Below are positions 10,318-22,852 of a DNA stretch of 64,000 bases, one piece after another. Under the pieces are notes generated by a model. That model searched no databases, was not told where the DNA came from, and was given only the letters and a program-made list of their open reading frames with translations. Position numbers and translations under genes: made by a program. This stretch comes from Steromphala cineraria (lineage: Eukaryota; Mollusca; Gastropoda; Trochida; Trochidae). Where the stretch lies: positions 1 to 64,000 of the forward strand of contig OU744736.1 of the NCBI GenBank assembly GCA_916613615.1. Direction: 5' to 3'. Within the stretch, counting starts at the first letter, position 1. The number at the start of each line of letters is the position of its first letter.

Positions 10318-10428
10318 CCCTATACTGCTTATATACGCGATTCTACGCTTCTGCCCTTTACTGCTTTTCCACGCGATTCTACGCTTCTGCCCTTTACTGC
10401 TTTTCTACGCGATTCTACGCCTTTTCTA
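10318..10428. repeat. left terminus with three tandem terminal-repeat copies
   Basis: CCCT(A/T)TACTGCTT occurs at 10318-10330, 10354-10366 and 10390-10402, a 36-bp tandem including ACGCGATTCTACGC after each copy. Iterated copies of a terminal repeat are typical of transposase-binding subterminal sites, or of slippage at the tip. Confidence 0.85.
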
Positions 10429-11739
10429 ACCACCGGAAAAGATGCAATATTTCAAAGTTATCCTGCTGATATATTCTCAAATTGTGTTTGAAATTCATAC
10501 TTCAGGGTATGTTTTGTTAATCCTGTCCATATTCAATATTAAACGACAATTTTAAAATAATGAAAATCTTGAGATAAAAATCTTGTCGGCAAAATCGGCG
10601 ATTACCGGAAAACAAAGTTTTAGGTCATTCCAGCCAATCAGGGACAAGCGATCGCCAACTGACGAGTTGGTCACGTTGGCCCTGAAATTTTATTTCGTCC
10701 AGGTTGAGTAATTTACATTTCCCACTGAGGAATAGTTTGATAAGGTGACCGAAAACGTTTCTAAATTAAATAAATTTGTATTTATTTTGGCCACTAAAAT
10801 AAGTGACAGTCATATTGTTGACGGTGTGAGCGACCCGGAAGTGGACCCGGTTTGTTTACATCGAAAACGAGAATCATTCCGTCGCTGTCAACAGGACAAT
10901 CAAATCGACACTAGCCATCAGAAATAACACTTCAGTTGGTGACAGTGAGTATCAACCCTTTTGTAACATATTTAATTGTCACTGTTATACAGTCGAATGA
11001 AGGGAATTTAATTTATCCCTGTAAAAATATCAACACATTTTGAGTCATTCGAGTTATGCTATGATGCATGCATTTAAAATGCGTCAGTTTTAGAATCTAG
11101 TCAATGATGCGTGATTACGCCATAAGTCGCATTTTCATTCACTGCCCAAACAGAATTAAATGTGAGTTGACAGAATAAAATGATTCTTCTCAGACCAATG
11201 ACACTAGATTTTCTTCACATGTCATTCATTGTTGTGAAAGAATTGTAACTGATTCATTTGCAACAAGTTATGTAATATAACATTGATTTTATTTATATTC
11301 AAGGAGATCATTAAAAAGTGTACTGTAATTGCTAATCTCTGTGATATCATTGCCCTTATAATAGTTTGAGTTTTGAATGTTCAGAATATTAAAATCAAAT
11401 TATTTTATTTAACATATTTAACATTGTAATATGAATCTACAAACTGATTAGGCCTACCAAAAACAAAATTAATGAAAGAAAACTATGAAGTTTTCTTAAA
11501 AAGAAAAAGCAAAATGTGCATGTTTTTAAAGTGAAAGATTGTTGTGATAAATTATTCCTTTCATGAAACTCTTTTTAAATTTTATCAAATTTGTGAATAT
11601 TTTGCAAGGAGGGCACAAGCTGAGCCAGTATTAATTATTTTTATTAATTACCCATGATTGTTCAAATGCATGTTAAACTCCAAAGCTTTAAAATATCATA
11701 TGTATACACTGGGTGAAATGAAGATATTTATTACCTTTA
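10429..11739. other. left unique part of the 15.4-kb element
   Basis: No recognisable gene. A 60-codon frame at 10745-10927 has no recognised similarity. CCCGGAAGTGGACCCGG near 10836-10852 contains an ETS-type CGGAAGT core. It is followed by a donor-like ACA|GTGAGT at 10944/10945, so this could be a promoter and first non-coding exon. That is speculative. Confidence 0.3.
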
Positions 11740-11888
11740 CAAGATATTTATTTTTTTGTAAATATCATCTTTACAAGATATTTATTTCTTTGTAAATATC
11801 ATCTTTAATCCTTTGTAAATTTTTGTAAATATTTGTAAATATTTGTAAATTTTTGTAAATATTTGTAAATATCATCTTTAATCTGTAA
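11740..11888. repeat. TTTGTAAATATC short tandem array, left arm
   Basis: Repeated TTTGTAAATAT(C) and TACAAGATATTTATT strings. The reverse-complement array is at about 22855-23065, which makes it part of the inverted-repeat architecture. Confidence 0.85.
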
Positions 11889-13040
11889 TGTAGACTTTGA
11901 AAGTAAAAAAATTGGTAAATGTTGACTTTGAAAGAAACATTTGATGAAATGTTGACTTTGGATAGAAATAATTTGTGAAAGGATGACTTTGGAAAGAAAT
12001 ATTTTGAGAAATGATATCTTTGAAAGAAATAATTTGATGAAATGTTGATTTTGAAAAGAAATTAAGTTGAAATATTGACTTTGAAAGGTATTAATTTGAA
12101 GAAAGGTTGGCTTTGGAAATTAATGATTTGATGAAATGTTTACTTTCAAAAGTAATAATTTGATGAAATGATGACTTTGAAGAGAAACAATTAGTGAAAT
12201 GATGACTTTGAAAACTAATATGTTTGGTGAAGTGTTGACTTTGAAAAGTGATAATTAGTAAAATGTTGACTTTAAAAAGAAATAATTTGATGAAATTTAT
12301 ACTTTTAATATCAACAATTTCATCAATTTTATGAGATGTTGACTTTCAAAAGTGATGATTTCAAGAAATGTTGACTTTGAAAGAAATACAAGATGAATTT
12401 GTTGAGTTTGAAGAGAAATATAATTCTTCGAAATGTTGGCTTTGAAATGAGATAATTTGTTTAAATGATGACTCTGAATAGGAATAATTTGGTGAAATGA
12501 TAAATTTGAAAAGAAATAATTAGTGAAATGATGACATTGGAAACTAATAGGTTGGTGAAATAGTGAAAAAATGCTTTGAAAAGTAATAATTTGATGAAAT
12601 GTTGAATTTGAAAATAAATAATTGGTGGAATGATGACTTTGAAAGGAAATGATTTGATGAAATAGTGACTTTGAAAAGTGATTATTTTATTAGATGTTTA
12701 CTTTGAAACGTGAACATTTTATAAGATGTTGACTTTGAAAAGAAGTAATTTGGTTAAATGATGACTTTGAAGAGGAATAATTTGGTAAAATTATGACTTG
12801 AAGAGGAAGAATTAGTGAAATGATGACTTTGGGAACTTATACGTTTTGTTAAATGTTGACTTTGGAAAGTAATAATGAATGATATGAAGACTTTGAAAAC
12901 ATATAAGTTTGGTGAAATAATTACTTTCAAGAGTAATAATTTGATGACATTTTGACTTAAAAAAGAAATAGTTTGTGAAATTTGTGAAATGATGACATAG
13001 AAAAGATATGATTTGATAATTTCCTTATTTTAACTAATAT
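11889..13040. repeat. degenerate GACTTTGAAA minisatellite, left arm
   Basis: Roughly thirty diverged units, about 30-45 bp each, built on TGAAATGTTGACTTTGAAA followed by AGAAATAATTTGA. The same consensus appears in reverse complement at 21770-22852 in the right arm. A stray unit at about 16085-16100 shows that the array once lay next to the 183-bp repeats and was separated from them by a later 3-kb insertion. No coding potential. Confidence 0.88.
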
Positions 13041-13595
13041 GAATAATGAATACAGTGTTGAAAAATGAAAACAGCTTGTTGGAAATTATTTCCACTCATT
13101 AGGTTGTAGCTTAACGAATACACTTGCTAAATAACTCATTAGTCAAGGTGTTGATTGTCTATTGAGTGACAATGCTGTTACATAATCAGTTCGATGTATT
13201 CATTACGCATTTAATGGGTGTTAATTTTTCAGATGGAATATTAACTTTTAAGGAAAATTTGATAATTTCAAATGTTGACCTTTTGTAAAACATAGACTTA
13301 TAAAATCCATTGTGTTGTTGAATGAAGATTTGTAATGGTGATTTCGTTAAAACAATTTTTGATGAAAAATTAATCATGAGATACTGGAAATGTTTACTGT
13401 TGTCTTTAGTTTGTGAAATATTTTCTCATTTTCATAAGAAAAAGAAAAACTAATCACTGATTTGAGGAATCCAAACAGCTTACTAGAAGTTAAATTCCCC
13501 TCACTTGTAGGTAGCTTAACGAATACACCTGTTGGAATATCTCATTAATTAAGATGTTGATTGTGTATTGAATGGCAATGCCGTTAGCTCATGCT
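13041..13595 (+). repeat. diverged direct duplication (about 120 bp) with spacer
   Basis: A segment with TAGCTTAACGAATACAC, then CTCATTA, then GTGTTGATTGT and GCAATGC(C/T)GTTA, occurs near 13080-13185 and again near 13480-13590. The spacer has no gene. Confidence 0.6.
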
Positions 13596-13780
13596 TGATA
13601 TGCTTCATGGCTCAACGCCTGGATCAACTCTCAGCGTAAAAGCCTACCCTAGCACTGTTGGGATCGACCATCTTGTATGCCGAGCAAATGTTGTTTTATG
13701 TATATGGTGCTAATTTTTATGTATACGACATGTCAACATTTGCGTGACACAATAATAAAATAATTAAAAAAATATCTCAT
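13596..13780 (+). mobile_element. possible non-LTR retrotransposon 3' tail
   Basis: The composition changes abruptly to a CG-containing segment (GGATCAACTCTCAGCGTAAA) followed by an AT-rich stretch ending in AATAATAAAATAATTAAAAA at about 13750-13770. This resembles a LINE 3' UTR with a poly(A)-like tail. No reverse-transcriptase sequence is present, so the assignment is tentative. Confidence 0.3.
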
Positions 13781-14689
13781 TGCAGTTTTTAATTTCCTGT
13801 CGGTGAGATGTCCATCAATAGTTTATTGACGTTTACATAAACACCTTACACTGCAATAGATCTTTAAAACTTGTTTGAGTGTAAATGTGTTTAAATGTTA
13901 AACATCATATAACCACAAACATATGTTGCTATTTTCTTTTGAATATAAGTATGTCTGATAAAATATTTTATAGTGTGTCAAAGGTTGATACTCAATTATG
14001 TTCAGTTTAGTAACTAAAGCCGTTTTTGAATGCCGACTTGATTGGCAGCTAGATCTGTCTCGCGACAGACCCGTGAATGCATGACTGGTCACACGCCATT
14101 TTTGAGACGGCATATATACAGAATGATTACAACGAGCTCTATACATCTATCTTAACGAGATCACCAAATAAACCCATTCATTAACGATTTTCAGAAAATG
14201 TTAAACACTCAGTTGGATTAGTCATTTGACGATGTAACACTATTAAGCGTTTGAAGTAATAAAATTATCAACATCACTTGTAAATAAACAATTATTTAAG
14301 GCGGTATTTCAGTTCAATTAATGATGCGCTAATCTATATAGTCTGTTTATTACGTCACACCCGCGCGAGTTTTATGGCCCCTATCTCAGGTAGGTTTTTT
14401 ACAGCCGTTAACTACGCAGTCTTAATAAAAAGCTAATTAGAAGGTGTTTATTGGACAGATTGACAAAAAGCACACCCAGTTCTTATTTAGTTGAAATATC
14501 TTTGACAGTAAATCGAAAAGTGATCGAGGTTAGCGGTTGTTACAGTTTTTAATTTCCTGTCGGCGAGGTGTCCATCATTAGTTTCTTGACGGATACATAA
14601 AACACCTAATACTGCAATAGATCTTTAAAACTTGTTTTAGTCTAAATGTGTTTAAACGTTAAATATATAGTAGGTATTAGAAATTGTCA
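13781..14689 (+). repeat. direct duplication (about 125 bp) with intervening unique DNA
   Basis: A segment starting CAGTTTTTAATTTCCTGTCGG and running through ACTGCAATAGATCTTTAAAACTTG to AAATGTGTTTAAA occurs at about 13785-13900 and 14543-14665. Between them is unrelated sequence with no gene seen, including a CpG-richer patch near 14355-14375. Confidence 0.65.
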
Positions 14690-14995
14690 ATTTCAATTCA
14701 ATTCAATTCAATTCTTTATTAACCTTAAGTTACACAACTTATCGGCGGTTACATAAGTGATACAAAAAGTGATACAGGTGGACGGTGATTGCAGCGTAGA
14801 TACATATGGAGAATGTACATTGTTATTTTAAGTACTTACTACCTAAGTAGTAACTAATGAATTAAGATGGTAAAGTTGATACGGCGCCGGATACCCCACC
14901 GGATCCTCACCCAGGCATAAGAGTAGACAATAATGAAAGAATGAAAGGTTTTTCGTCATTTGGTGCATTCTCTACCTGATGTAGACCTATTGTTA
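14690..14995 (-). mobile_element. non-LTR retrotransposon 3' end, minus strand
   Basis: Read on the minus strand it ends GTTAATAAAGAATTGAATTGAATTGAA. A short tandem GAATT tail directly after a TAATAAAG string is characteristic of CR1/L2-like LINE 3' termini. Upstream on that strand lies GGGTGAGGATCCGGTGGGG. Only the 3' UTR is present, with no coding part, consistent with 5' truncation on insertion. Confidence 0.5.
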
Positions 14996-15135
14996 GAGAA
15001 GAAAGAAAGAAGAAAAATGTTTATTAAAGTGTCACGTACTTTAAAATAAGTTACAATACATAAAAAACATACATATATTTTAAAAAGTACCCGGCCATAA
15101 TATGGCCTATGAGACACTGTAGTCGTTAAATGTCA
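14996..15135 (-). mobile_element. possible second retroelement 3' end, minus strand
   Basis: Read on the minus strand, an AATAAACATTTTTCTTC string followed by TTTC-rich repeats (complement of GAAAGAAAGAAGAAAAATG at 15001-15019) resembles another LINE or SINE tail directly adjoining the previous one. GGCCATAATATGGCC at 15094-15108 is a 15-base near-palindrome. No coding sequence. Confidence 0.35.
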
Positions 15136-16239
15136 CATTATTACAATAAAATTAGAAGCTATATTAAAACTGATGTAATTGCACGTTCCACAATATTAGC
15201 ATATAAACATTCACATGCTCGAATACTCACTCGTTCACTAGTATTAGCTAACAGTCATTCACTCATTATTACATACATAAACACACACTTAATAACAAAC
15301 AATCACACAAAAAATATAGCAAAACGCTCAAATACGTATCAACATGCATACTCACTGTAGTGTTAGAATTACAGAAATAAGATTCATACACACATTCGAG
15401 GTGACGCTCACACATACAGGAGAACACACATACATATATTCACATCATTATTATCCACACATACTTATATGGAAACATACAAAATACGTATATAGATAAA
15501 ATAGAAAAACCAAGTATTAAATAGTTAACATGATTTATCTAATGATTTTGAGAAATAGGTTGAATAAATGAATTGATGATTTCATTTAATCAAATCATCT
15601 ACTTAATACAACATATTTGTTAATTAATCAACCGTAATTGTTGATTGTTTAGATATAATCATTAGAAATAGAATTTCAAGATTTTATGTTCCAATCAGTT
15701 ATCCTAAATGTAAAAGGTTTTTACATGTAGCTTTACACTTTTAAATAATATATTTATAACATATTTGCAAAAAAAGCGCAACCCATGACCTCACTGACAA
15801 TGAAAAAAGAAGCAATGACAATCAAACATTGCCAAGATTCTACATGTCAAGGATTCAGCCAAAGGCTCGTTAAGTCTTCATACATGCATACCACTTTACT
15901 ACCTAATAAACACAGTGTGTCACTGCACCTGTTATGTTATTGTTAGTGCAATAAACTAAATAATGAGAATCAAATATATTTACCCATTAAAGGCTCATCG
16001 AATGTATAGTACAAACATCCTTTATTTGCCACACACACAAAAAAAAGAGGAGATAAATCCTAATTTCGTAAATAATGATTCTATTGAAATGTTGACTTTG
16101 AAAGCAATTAGGTTCAGTTGAATATTAACTTATTGATTCTGTGTTGTTTAAAATTAGTGATCAGCAAGATATACTGTAGTACTTGTCTTTGTCTGGGTGA
16201 CATATTCACATTGATAGTATATTACACTATATCATGTTA
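15136..16239. other. AT-rich unique stretch, nothing recognised
   Basis: No gene, RNA or mobile element could be supported. It includes an ACA-rich low-complexity patch (about 15270-15310) and one orphan GTTGACTTTGAAAG unit at about 16092-16105. With the preceding segments from about 13041 it forms the 3-kb interval that interrupts the left arm. Confidence 0.5.
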
Positions 16240-17765
16240 CCATGTACATCATGGTGTCACTGATATTTTGATTATGAAAGACATACTGCTTCATGTTTAA
16301 AATTTACCAATTCAAATTCAACAATATAATGTTGAGGCCACTTTGTCCCGTCAAAGGGATATCAATGCTCTTAGCATCAATCTAAAGTCTGCTACCTGCT
16401 CTGACTCCAATACCTGTCTTGTTAAGTTTAACGACATTCAATCAATATATAAGATGATAATACATGAATATACAAACAATTTAATGTAACTACTTGACAA
16501 TCAAGCTTGGAGAGTTTTAATCAATGTTTATCTTGGAGAAGTTAACGCTCAGACAAAGTGAAAATTTGAAATTCTGACTTTCCAATATAATTGAATTTTG
16601 TGTACATTATTGGCTCTGAAGCTGTCATATTGTTCAAAGGATATTTCCAAAGTATAGCCCGTATGAAAAAGGGCTATTTTGAGGGTTTATAATTTTGATG
16701 AAGTGTTTACTTTGAAGTATAGTTTGATGTTGTTGACATGCTAGTTCAGAAAAAATTGTTATTTGTGAACGTTTAATCTATTTTTATTACTATTTTTATT
16801 ATGTAACCAGCGAGTGCAAGTTGAATAGATATCATTGTCTTTCAGTCTGTCTGTATTACAATTGTTGTGATAACTTCTTTGTGAACATATTGATGATGTA
16901 TTTTTTAAAGTTCAGCTTCATGGGCAAACGTATTGAGTAATTTTCAATTCATGACTGCATATTTTTGAGAAAAATATTCTCAATGAGACTTTTTATTTGC
17001 AATGTTTCTGAAAGAAAGTTTACTTTGGATTATTTCATTTTGTAAATATGTAGCGTCAAAAACATTTTGACCTTGATAGACATATTCATTATTGTGTAAA
17101 ATCTACCAATTCAAATGTTACCATATACTATATTAGGCCCCTTCGTCCTGTTCAAGGGCGATCAATGCTATTTGCATCAATCTATCATCTGCTACATGCT
17201 CTGACTCCGATACCCTCCTCGTTAAGTTAAACGACATTCAATTAACAATAATCTCAGATGACTATACCTGAATATACAAACAATCAACAAGCAACTACCC
17301 GACAATTAAGCTTGGCGAGTTTCACTAAATGTATATCTTGGATTATAGAGTAACAATTATCAATCTATCGTCTGCTACCTGCTCTGACTCCAATACCCTC
17401 CTCGCTAAGTTAAACGACATTCAATTAACATAAAGTTCACATGACTATACCTGAATATACAAACACTTAACAAGCAAGTACACGACAAATAAGCTTGGCC
17501 AGTTTTCACTAAATGTATATCTTGGGGTTTAGAGTAAAAATCAATACTCATACAAAATGAAAATATGAGTTCTGACTTTCAAATATATTTGAAATTAGGA
17601 AGTTGTTGACACTGAAGTTGTTATATTGTTCACAAGTGATTTCCAAAGTAGATGCATCATAATTATTGGCTATATTGAGAGATGATACTTTTGATGAAAT
17701 GGTTACTTTGAAATAAAGTTGATGTGGTTGACATGCTTATTTTGAAAAATATCTTGTTTTATACG
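16240..17765. repeat. 183-bp repeat units and 215-bp segment, left arm, directly duplicated
   Basis: A module of about 530-680 bp occurs twice: about 16240-16775 and 17085-17765. Each holds one or two copies of the 183-bp repeat (CTGCTACCTGCTCTGACTCC, GACAAT-AAGCTTGG) and a 215-bp segment ending near GTTGACATGCT. The repeat unit is the reverse complement of the 11-copy array at 19460-21410, and the 215-bp segment is the complement of about 19236-19460. Confidence 0.85.
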
Positions 17766-19235
17766 AATGCTTGTAAATATATCCTAAATCTGTTTACACG
17801 TGATGGGCGTGTTCTATACTTCTGGTGAGCAAGTCCTGTAACTTTACAGCTTAAACAGATTGACTTATTGTAGTTATATCTATATCCTTTTGTCCCTGTA
17901 TGAATTCTGCATATGATGTAAAATATGTATTTTGTATTAGTAATGTCAGATCCGAGATGGTGTGAGACATTCAACAAAAGATAAAAACAAAATTTTGCTA
18001 TAATTGACCTATTGAAATGTTATTGAGCCCACAAACATCTTATTAAACCTTTTATGTAGAATGTCACATTATCATATACTCAATTTAAAAGGGAACCTTT
18101 ATGATACATTTTACGTACTTAAATCTCTACTTTGAAAAATAAATTCAGAATGCAAAAACAACATTCCACCTTCACATGACAGAATAACAGATGCAAAGAG
18201 GATATTGTGCAAAAACGGAAACATTAAGTAAAAAAAGCAAACTGTGGGCATGGAATAGACGGTGTTTCAATGGGTATTGAACAGGGGTGTGGCTACATTA
18301 AGACTTTTGTCCGATGAAATTATATGCACATGTTTGTTCTACGATTGCTATGCTTCAATCAGTGGCGTGCATCTTGAGACAGTGTTATTTCAAGGTCAAT
18401 CTATTATGATAGTGATTTAATTTTTAGAGCCTGATTATATATTTATTCGCGGGAGAATCAAACGGGTAGTAAAATCTAGATTCGACTTTTATTGATGATT
18501 GGTCAAAAGACACTGAATTCATTTGATGACGATGTGGTAAATACATCAAACTACATCACCGAAGTGACCTCATTGCAATACAAGTAGAAGCGATAAGACA
18601 AGAGGTGCTTTCAAGCGACTTATATATGTGAACTTTCTTATTGAGAGATATGTGGCCCTCACGAGGAGGATCATCCTAATTTGCCACATATATTTCGGAG
18701 GTAATGAGTAAATTAATGAATATTGACGGATGCATTGTTATTATTTGTTCATTCAGAAAAAGTCATCTAAGACTATGCTAACTGCATGTTGTTTAGGTAT
18801 TGGAGAAAGAGAGGGTGAATAACAATCCATAGATTGATGAAAATAGCATTGTTTGCTCGCTAACAAGACAAAGTGGCTCATCTTATTATGGTTTGTCCAT
18901 CTTTTAGCAATGTATAATATTCATTACTTCCATCTTTAGATACGTTTATATCACTGATATCATAAGAACATAAACAACTGCAGTGGATATTTCGAAAGAG
19001 TGTCAAAACCTGTCTACGCATGCTCCCATAATCAAACATGTTTATTTGTTTTGTTTTTTTTCTATGTCATTTTTTGTGTGATCTTCATGGTAATAAACCA
19101 TTCATTCACTAATCAGTATAGCGTATTGTTTAACTGTACACTTACAATAATATACTCAATGAAGGATTATTTTTCATTGGGAATGTTAACTGAATTCGAA
19201 TATCTTTAAATATATTCTAAAAACATTGAAAAGAG
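17766..19235. other. central spacer of the palindrome
   Basis: AT-rich unique sequence between the two arms of the 15.4-kb element. The longest frames (69-72 codons) are unremarkable and have no recognisable similarity. No RNA gene seen. Confidence 0.5.
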
Positions 19236-19460
19236 ACAACATACTTTTCATATTTATCAAAGTTAACTTTTGAACAACATCAAACTAAACTTCAAACTAA
19301 ATATTTCATGAAAGTTATCATCTCCCAAAATAGCCAATAATTCAATAATAATTTGATATAAGAATAAATTGAAAATAAACTTTGATCAATTTCAGAACAT
19401 TTTAAGAATTTAAAAAAAAATGAAAGTCGGAATTTCATATTGTCATTTTGTATGAGTGTT
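19236..19460. repeat. inner right-arm segment, inverse of about 17535-17765
   Basis: Diverged but alignable in reverse complement: the strings CATTTTGTATGAGTGTTAA, AGTCGGAATTTCATATT, ATAGCCAATAATT and AACATCAAACT have counterparts in the left arm. It marks the inner end of the right arm. Confidence 0.7.
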
Positions 19461-21413
19461 AACTTCTACTCAATGCTTCAAGATAAACATTTATTGAAAG
19501 CTCGCCAAGTTTAATTGTCGGGTAGATGCTTGTTAAGTGTTTGTATATTCAGGTTAGTCATCTGAGATTTATGTTAATTGGATGTAGTTTAACTTAACGA
19601 GGAGGGTATTGGAGTCAGAGCAGGTAGCAGATGATAGATTGATGGTTTCTATTTTATGCTCCAATTAAACTTTTATTGAAAACTCGCCAAGTTTAATTGT
19701 CGGGAAGCTGCTTTTTAAATGTTTGTATATTCAGGTATAGTCTTTGAAATTAATGTTAATTGGATGTAGTTTAACTTAATGAGGAGGGTATTGGAGTCAG
19801 AGCATGTAGCAGAAGATGGATTGATGATTTCTATTTGATGCTCCAATTAAACATTTATTGAAAACTCGCCAAGCTTAATTGTCGGGTAGTTGCTTGTTGA
19901 TTGTTTGTATATTCAGGTATAGTCATCTGAGATTTATGTTAATTGAATGTCGTTAAACTTAACGAGGAGGGTATTGGAGTCAGAGCAGGTAGCAGATGAT
20001 AGATTGATGATTTCTTCTCAATACTCCAAGATTAACATTTATTGAAAACTCGCCAAGTTTAATTGTCGGGTAGATGCTTGTTAAGTGTTCGTATATTCAG
20101 GTTAGTCATCTGAGATTTATGTTAATTGGATGTAGTTTAACTTAACGAGGAGGGTATTGGAGTCAGAGCAGGTAGCAGATGATAGATTGATGATTTCTAT
20201 TTCATGCTCCAAGATAAACTTTTATTGAAAACTCGCCAAGTTTAATTGTCGGGAAGTTGCTTTTTTAATGTGTGTATATTCAGGTATAGTCTTTGAGATT
20301 TATGTTAATTGGATGTAGTTTAACTTAACGATGAGATTATTGGAGTCAGAGCAGGTAGCAGAAGATAGATTGATGGTTTCTATTTTATGCTCCAATTAAA
20401 CATTTATTGAAAACTCGCCAAGCTTAATTGTCGGGTAGTTGCTTGTTAAGTGTTTGTATATTCAGTTTAGTCATCTGAGATTTATATTAATTGGATGTAG
20501 TTTAACTTAACGAGGAGGGTATTGGAGTCAGAGCAGGTAGCAGATGATAGATTGATGATTTCTATTTGATGCTCCAATTAAACATTTATTGAAAACTCGC
20601 CATTTTAATTGTCGGGTAGTTTGCTTTTAAGTGTTTGTATATTCAGGTATAGTCTTTGAGATTAATGTTAATTGGATGTAGTTTAACTTAACGAGGAGGG
20701 TATTGGAGTCAGAGCAGGTAGCAGAAGATAGATTGATGGTTTCTATTTTATGCTCCAATTAAACATTTATTGAAAACTCGCCAGTTTAATTGTCGGATAG
20801 TTTATTTTAAGTGTTTGTATATTCAGGAATAGTCTTTGAGATGAATGTTAATTGGATGTAGTTTAACTTAACGAGGAGGGTATTGGAGTCAGAGCAGGTA
20901 GCAGACGATGGATTGATTTCTATTTGATGCTCCAATTAAACATTTATTGAAAACTCGCCAAGCTGAATTGTCGGGTAGTTGCTTGTTGATTGTTTGTATA
21001 TTCAGGTATAGTCATCTGAGATTTATGTTAATTGAATGTCGTTAAACTTAACGAGGAGGGTATTGGAGTCAGAGCAGGTAGCAGACGATGGATTGATGAT
21101 TTCTTCTCTATGCTCCAAGATAAACATTTATTGAAAACTCGCCAAGTTTAATTGTCGGGTAGATGCTTGTTAAGTGTTCGTATATTCAGGTTAGTCATCT
21201 GAGATTTATGTTAATTGGATGTAGTTTAACTTAACGAGGAGGGTATTGGAGTCAGAGCAGGTAGCAGATGATAGATTGATGATTTCTATTTCATGCTCCA
21301 AGATAAACTTTTATTGAAAACTCGCCAAGTTTAATTGTCGGGTAGTTGCTTTTTAAATGTTTGTTTATTCAGGTATAGTCTTTGAGATTAATGTTATTTC
21401 TTTTTAAAGGAGC
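19461..21413. repeat. 183-bp tandem repeat, about 11 copies, right arm
   Basis: ATTGAAAACTCGCCAAG starts copies near 19491, 19675, 19859, 20041, 20226, 20408, 20588, 20771, 20947, 21131 and 21314. The period is about 183 bp (range 176-185). Each unit includes TTTAATTGTCGGGTAG, GTTTGTATATTCAGG, TTAACTTAACGAGGAGGG and GGAGTCAGAGCAGGTAGCAG. Orientation is opposite to the left-arm copies. The last copy is interrupted by the element at 21418. Confidence 0.93.
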
Positions 21414-21417
21414 AGTA

Positions 21418-21765
21418 GCACGTTTTTAATAATTTCATTTTTAAGATATTTCACTGATAATTGTGAGTTATTGCTAAATGTATTATATTGACAGTGCCAA
21501 AAATCTTATTACAAAAGCCAGTCATCCATAGTCAGAGGACAAAGTATGTATGAAGATTCATATAAAATCCATTGGCGGCCATTTTTGTGTGAACACCTTT
21601 AATTCATTTTGTGTAAGAAAATGTCATCGCATGGCTAAACTTTACCTTATACATTTGAATTATTACTACTTCATTTAGTTTAAATACATTGTTTTTCAAT
21701 TGAACCATTAATTTTCATTTTCGTGACATCACCTTATATTTCACCTAAAACGTGCTACTGCCCCT
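21418..21765. mobile_element. nested 348-bp MITE with TTAA duplication
   Basis: TTAA at 21414-21417 and 21766-21769 flank terminal repeats AGGAGCAGTAGCACGTTTT (left) and, read inward from the right, AGGGGCAGTAGCACGTTTT, one mismatch in 19. No ORF. Its size, ends and target duplication fit a miniature inverted-repeat transposable element that uses TTAA. It inserted into the right arm between the 183-bp array and the GACTTTGAAA minisatellite. Confidence 0.8.
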
Positions 21766-21769
21766 TTAA

Positions 21770-22852
21770 AATCAACATTTCATCAAATTATATATTTCAA
21801 AGTCAACATTTCACCAAACTATTACTTATCAAAGTAAACATTTCACCATTATTTCTTTTCAAAATCAACATTCCATCAAATTATTAATTTTCAAAGTCAA
21901 CATTTCATCAAATTATTACATATCAAAGTAAACATTTCACCATTATTTCTTTTGAAAGTCAACATTTCAAAAAAAATATTTATTTCAAAGTCACCATTTC
22001 ATAATTTTTTCTTTTCAAACTCAATATTTCATCAACTAATAACTTTAAAAATCAACATTTCATCAAATCATTTCTTTTGAAAGTCAACATTTCATCAATT
22101 ATTACTTTTCAAAGTCAACACTTCTTTAAACATATCAGTTTTCAAAGTCAACATTTCACCAAATCATTACTTTTGAAAGTAAACATTTCACCATTATTTA
22201 TTTTGAAAGTCAACATTTCCAAAAAAATATTTATTTCAAAGTCACCATTTCACAATTTTTTTCTCTTCAAACTCAACATTTCATCAACTAATAACTTTTT
22301 AAAATCAACATTTCATCAAATTATTTCTTTTGAAAGTCAACATTTCACCAATTATTTCTTTTCAAAGTCAACACTTCTTCAAACATATCAGTTTTCAAAG
22401 TCAACATTTCACCAAATTATTACTTTTGAAAGTAAACACTTCATCAAATCATTAATTTCCAAAACCAAAATTTCTTCAAATTAATACCTTTCAAAGTCAA
22501 TATTTCACCTTAATTCTTTTCAAACTCAACATTTCATCAAATTATTTCTTTCAAAAGACATCCTTTCATCAAATCATTTCTTTCAAAGTCTACATTTCAC
22601 AAATCATTTATTTACAAAGTCATCATTCACCAAATTATTTCTTTTCAAAGTCAACATTTCATCAAGTTATTACTTTTCGAAGTCAACTTTTCACCAATTG
22701 TTACTTTTCAAAGTCAACATTTTTCAAATTATTACTTTTCAAAGTCAACTTTTCACCAATTGTTACTTTTCAAAGTCAACATTTTTCAAATTATTTCTTT
22801 TCAAAGTCAACATTTTGCCAATTATCACTTTTCAAAGTCAAAAATAATCAAG
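21770..22852. repeat. GACTTTGAAA minisatellite, right arm (reverse orientation)
   Basis: Diverged units of TTTCAAAGTCAACATTTCA plus (C/T)CAAATTATTACTT, the reverse complement of 11889-13040. A duplicated block of about 240 bp is visible (compare 21955-22130 with 22195-22375). A 135-codon frame at 22077-22484 is a by-product of the repeat and is not called as a gene. Confidence 0.88.

Noticed and set aside
22077..22484. 135-aa frame in the right-arm minisatellite
   Set aside because: Low-complexity repeats of a single motif with no stop by chance. The mirrored left arm has no equivalent frame.
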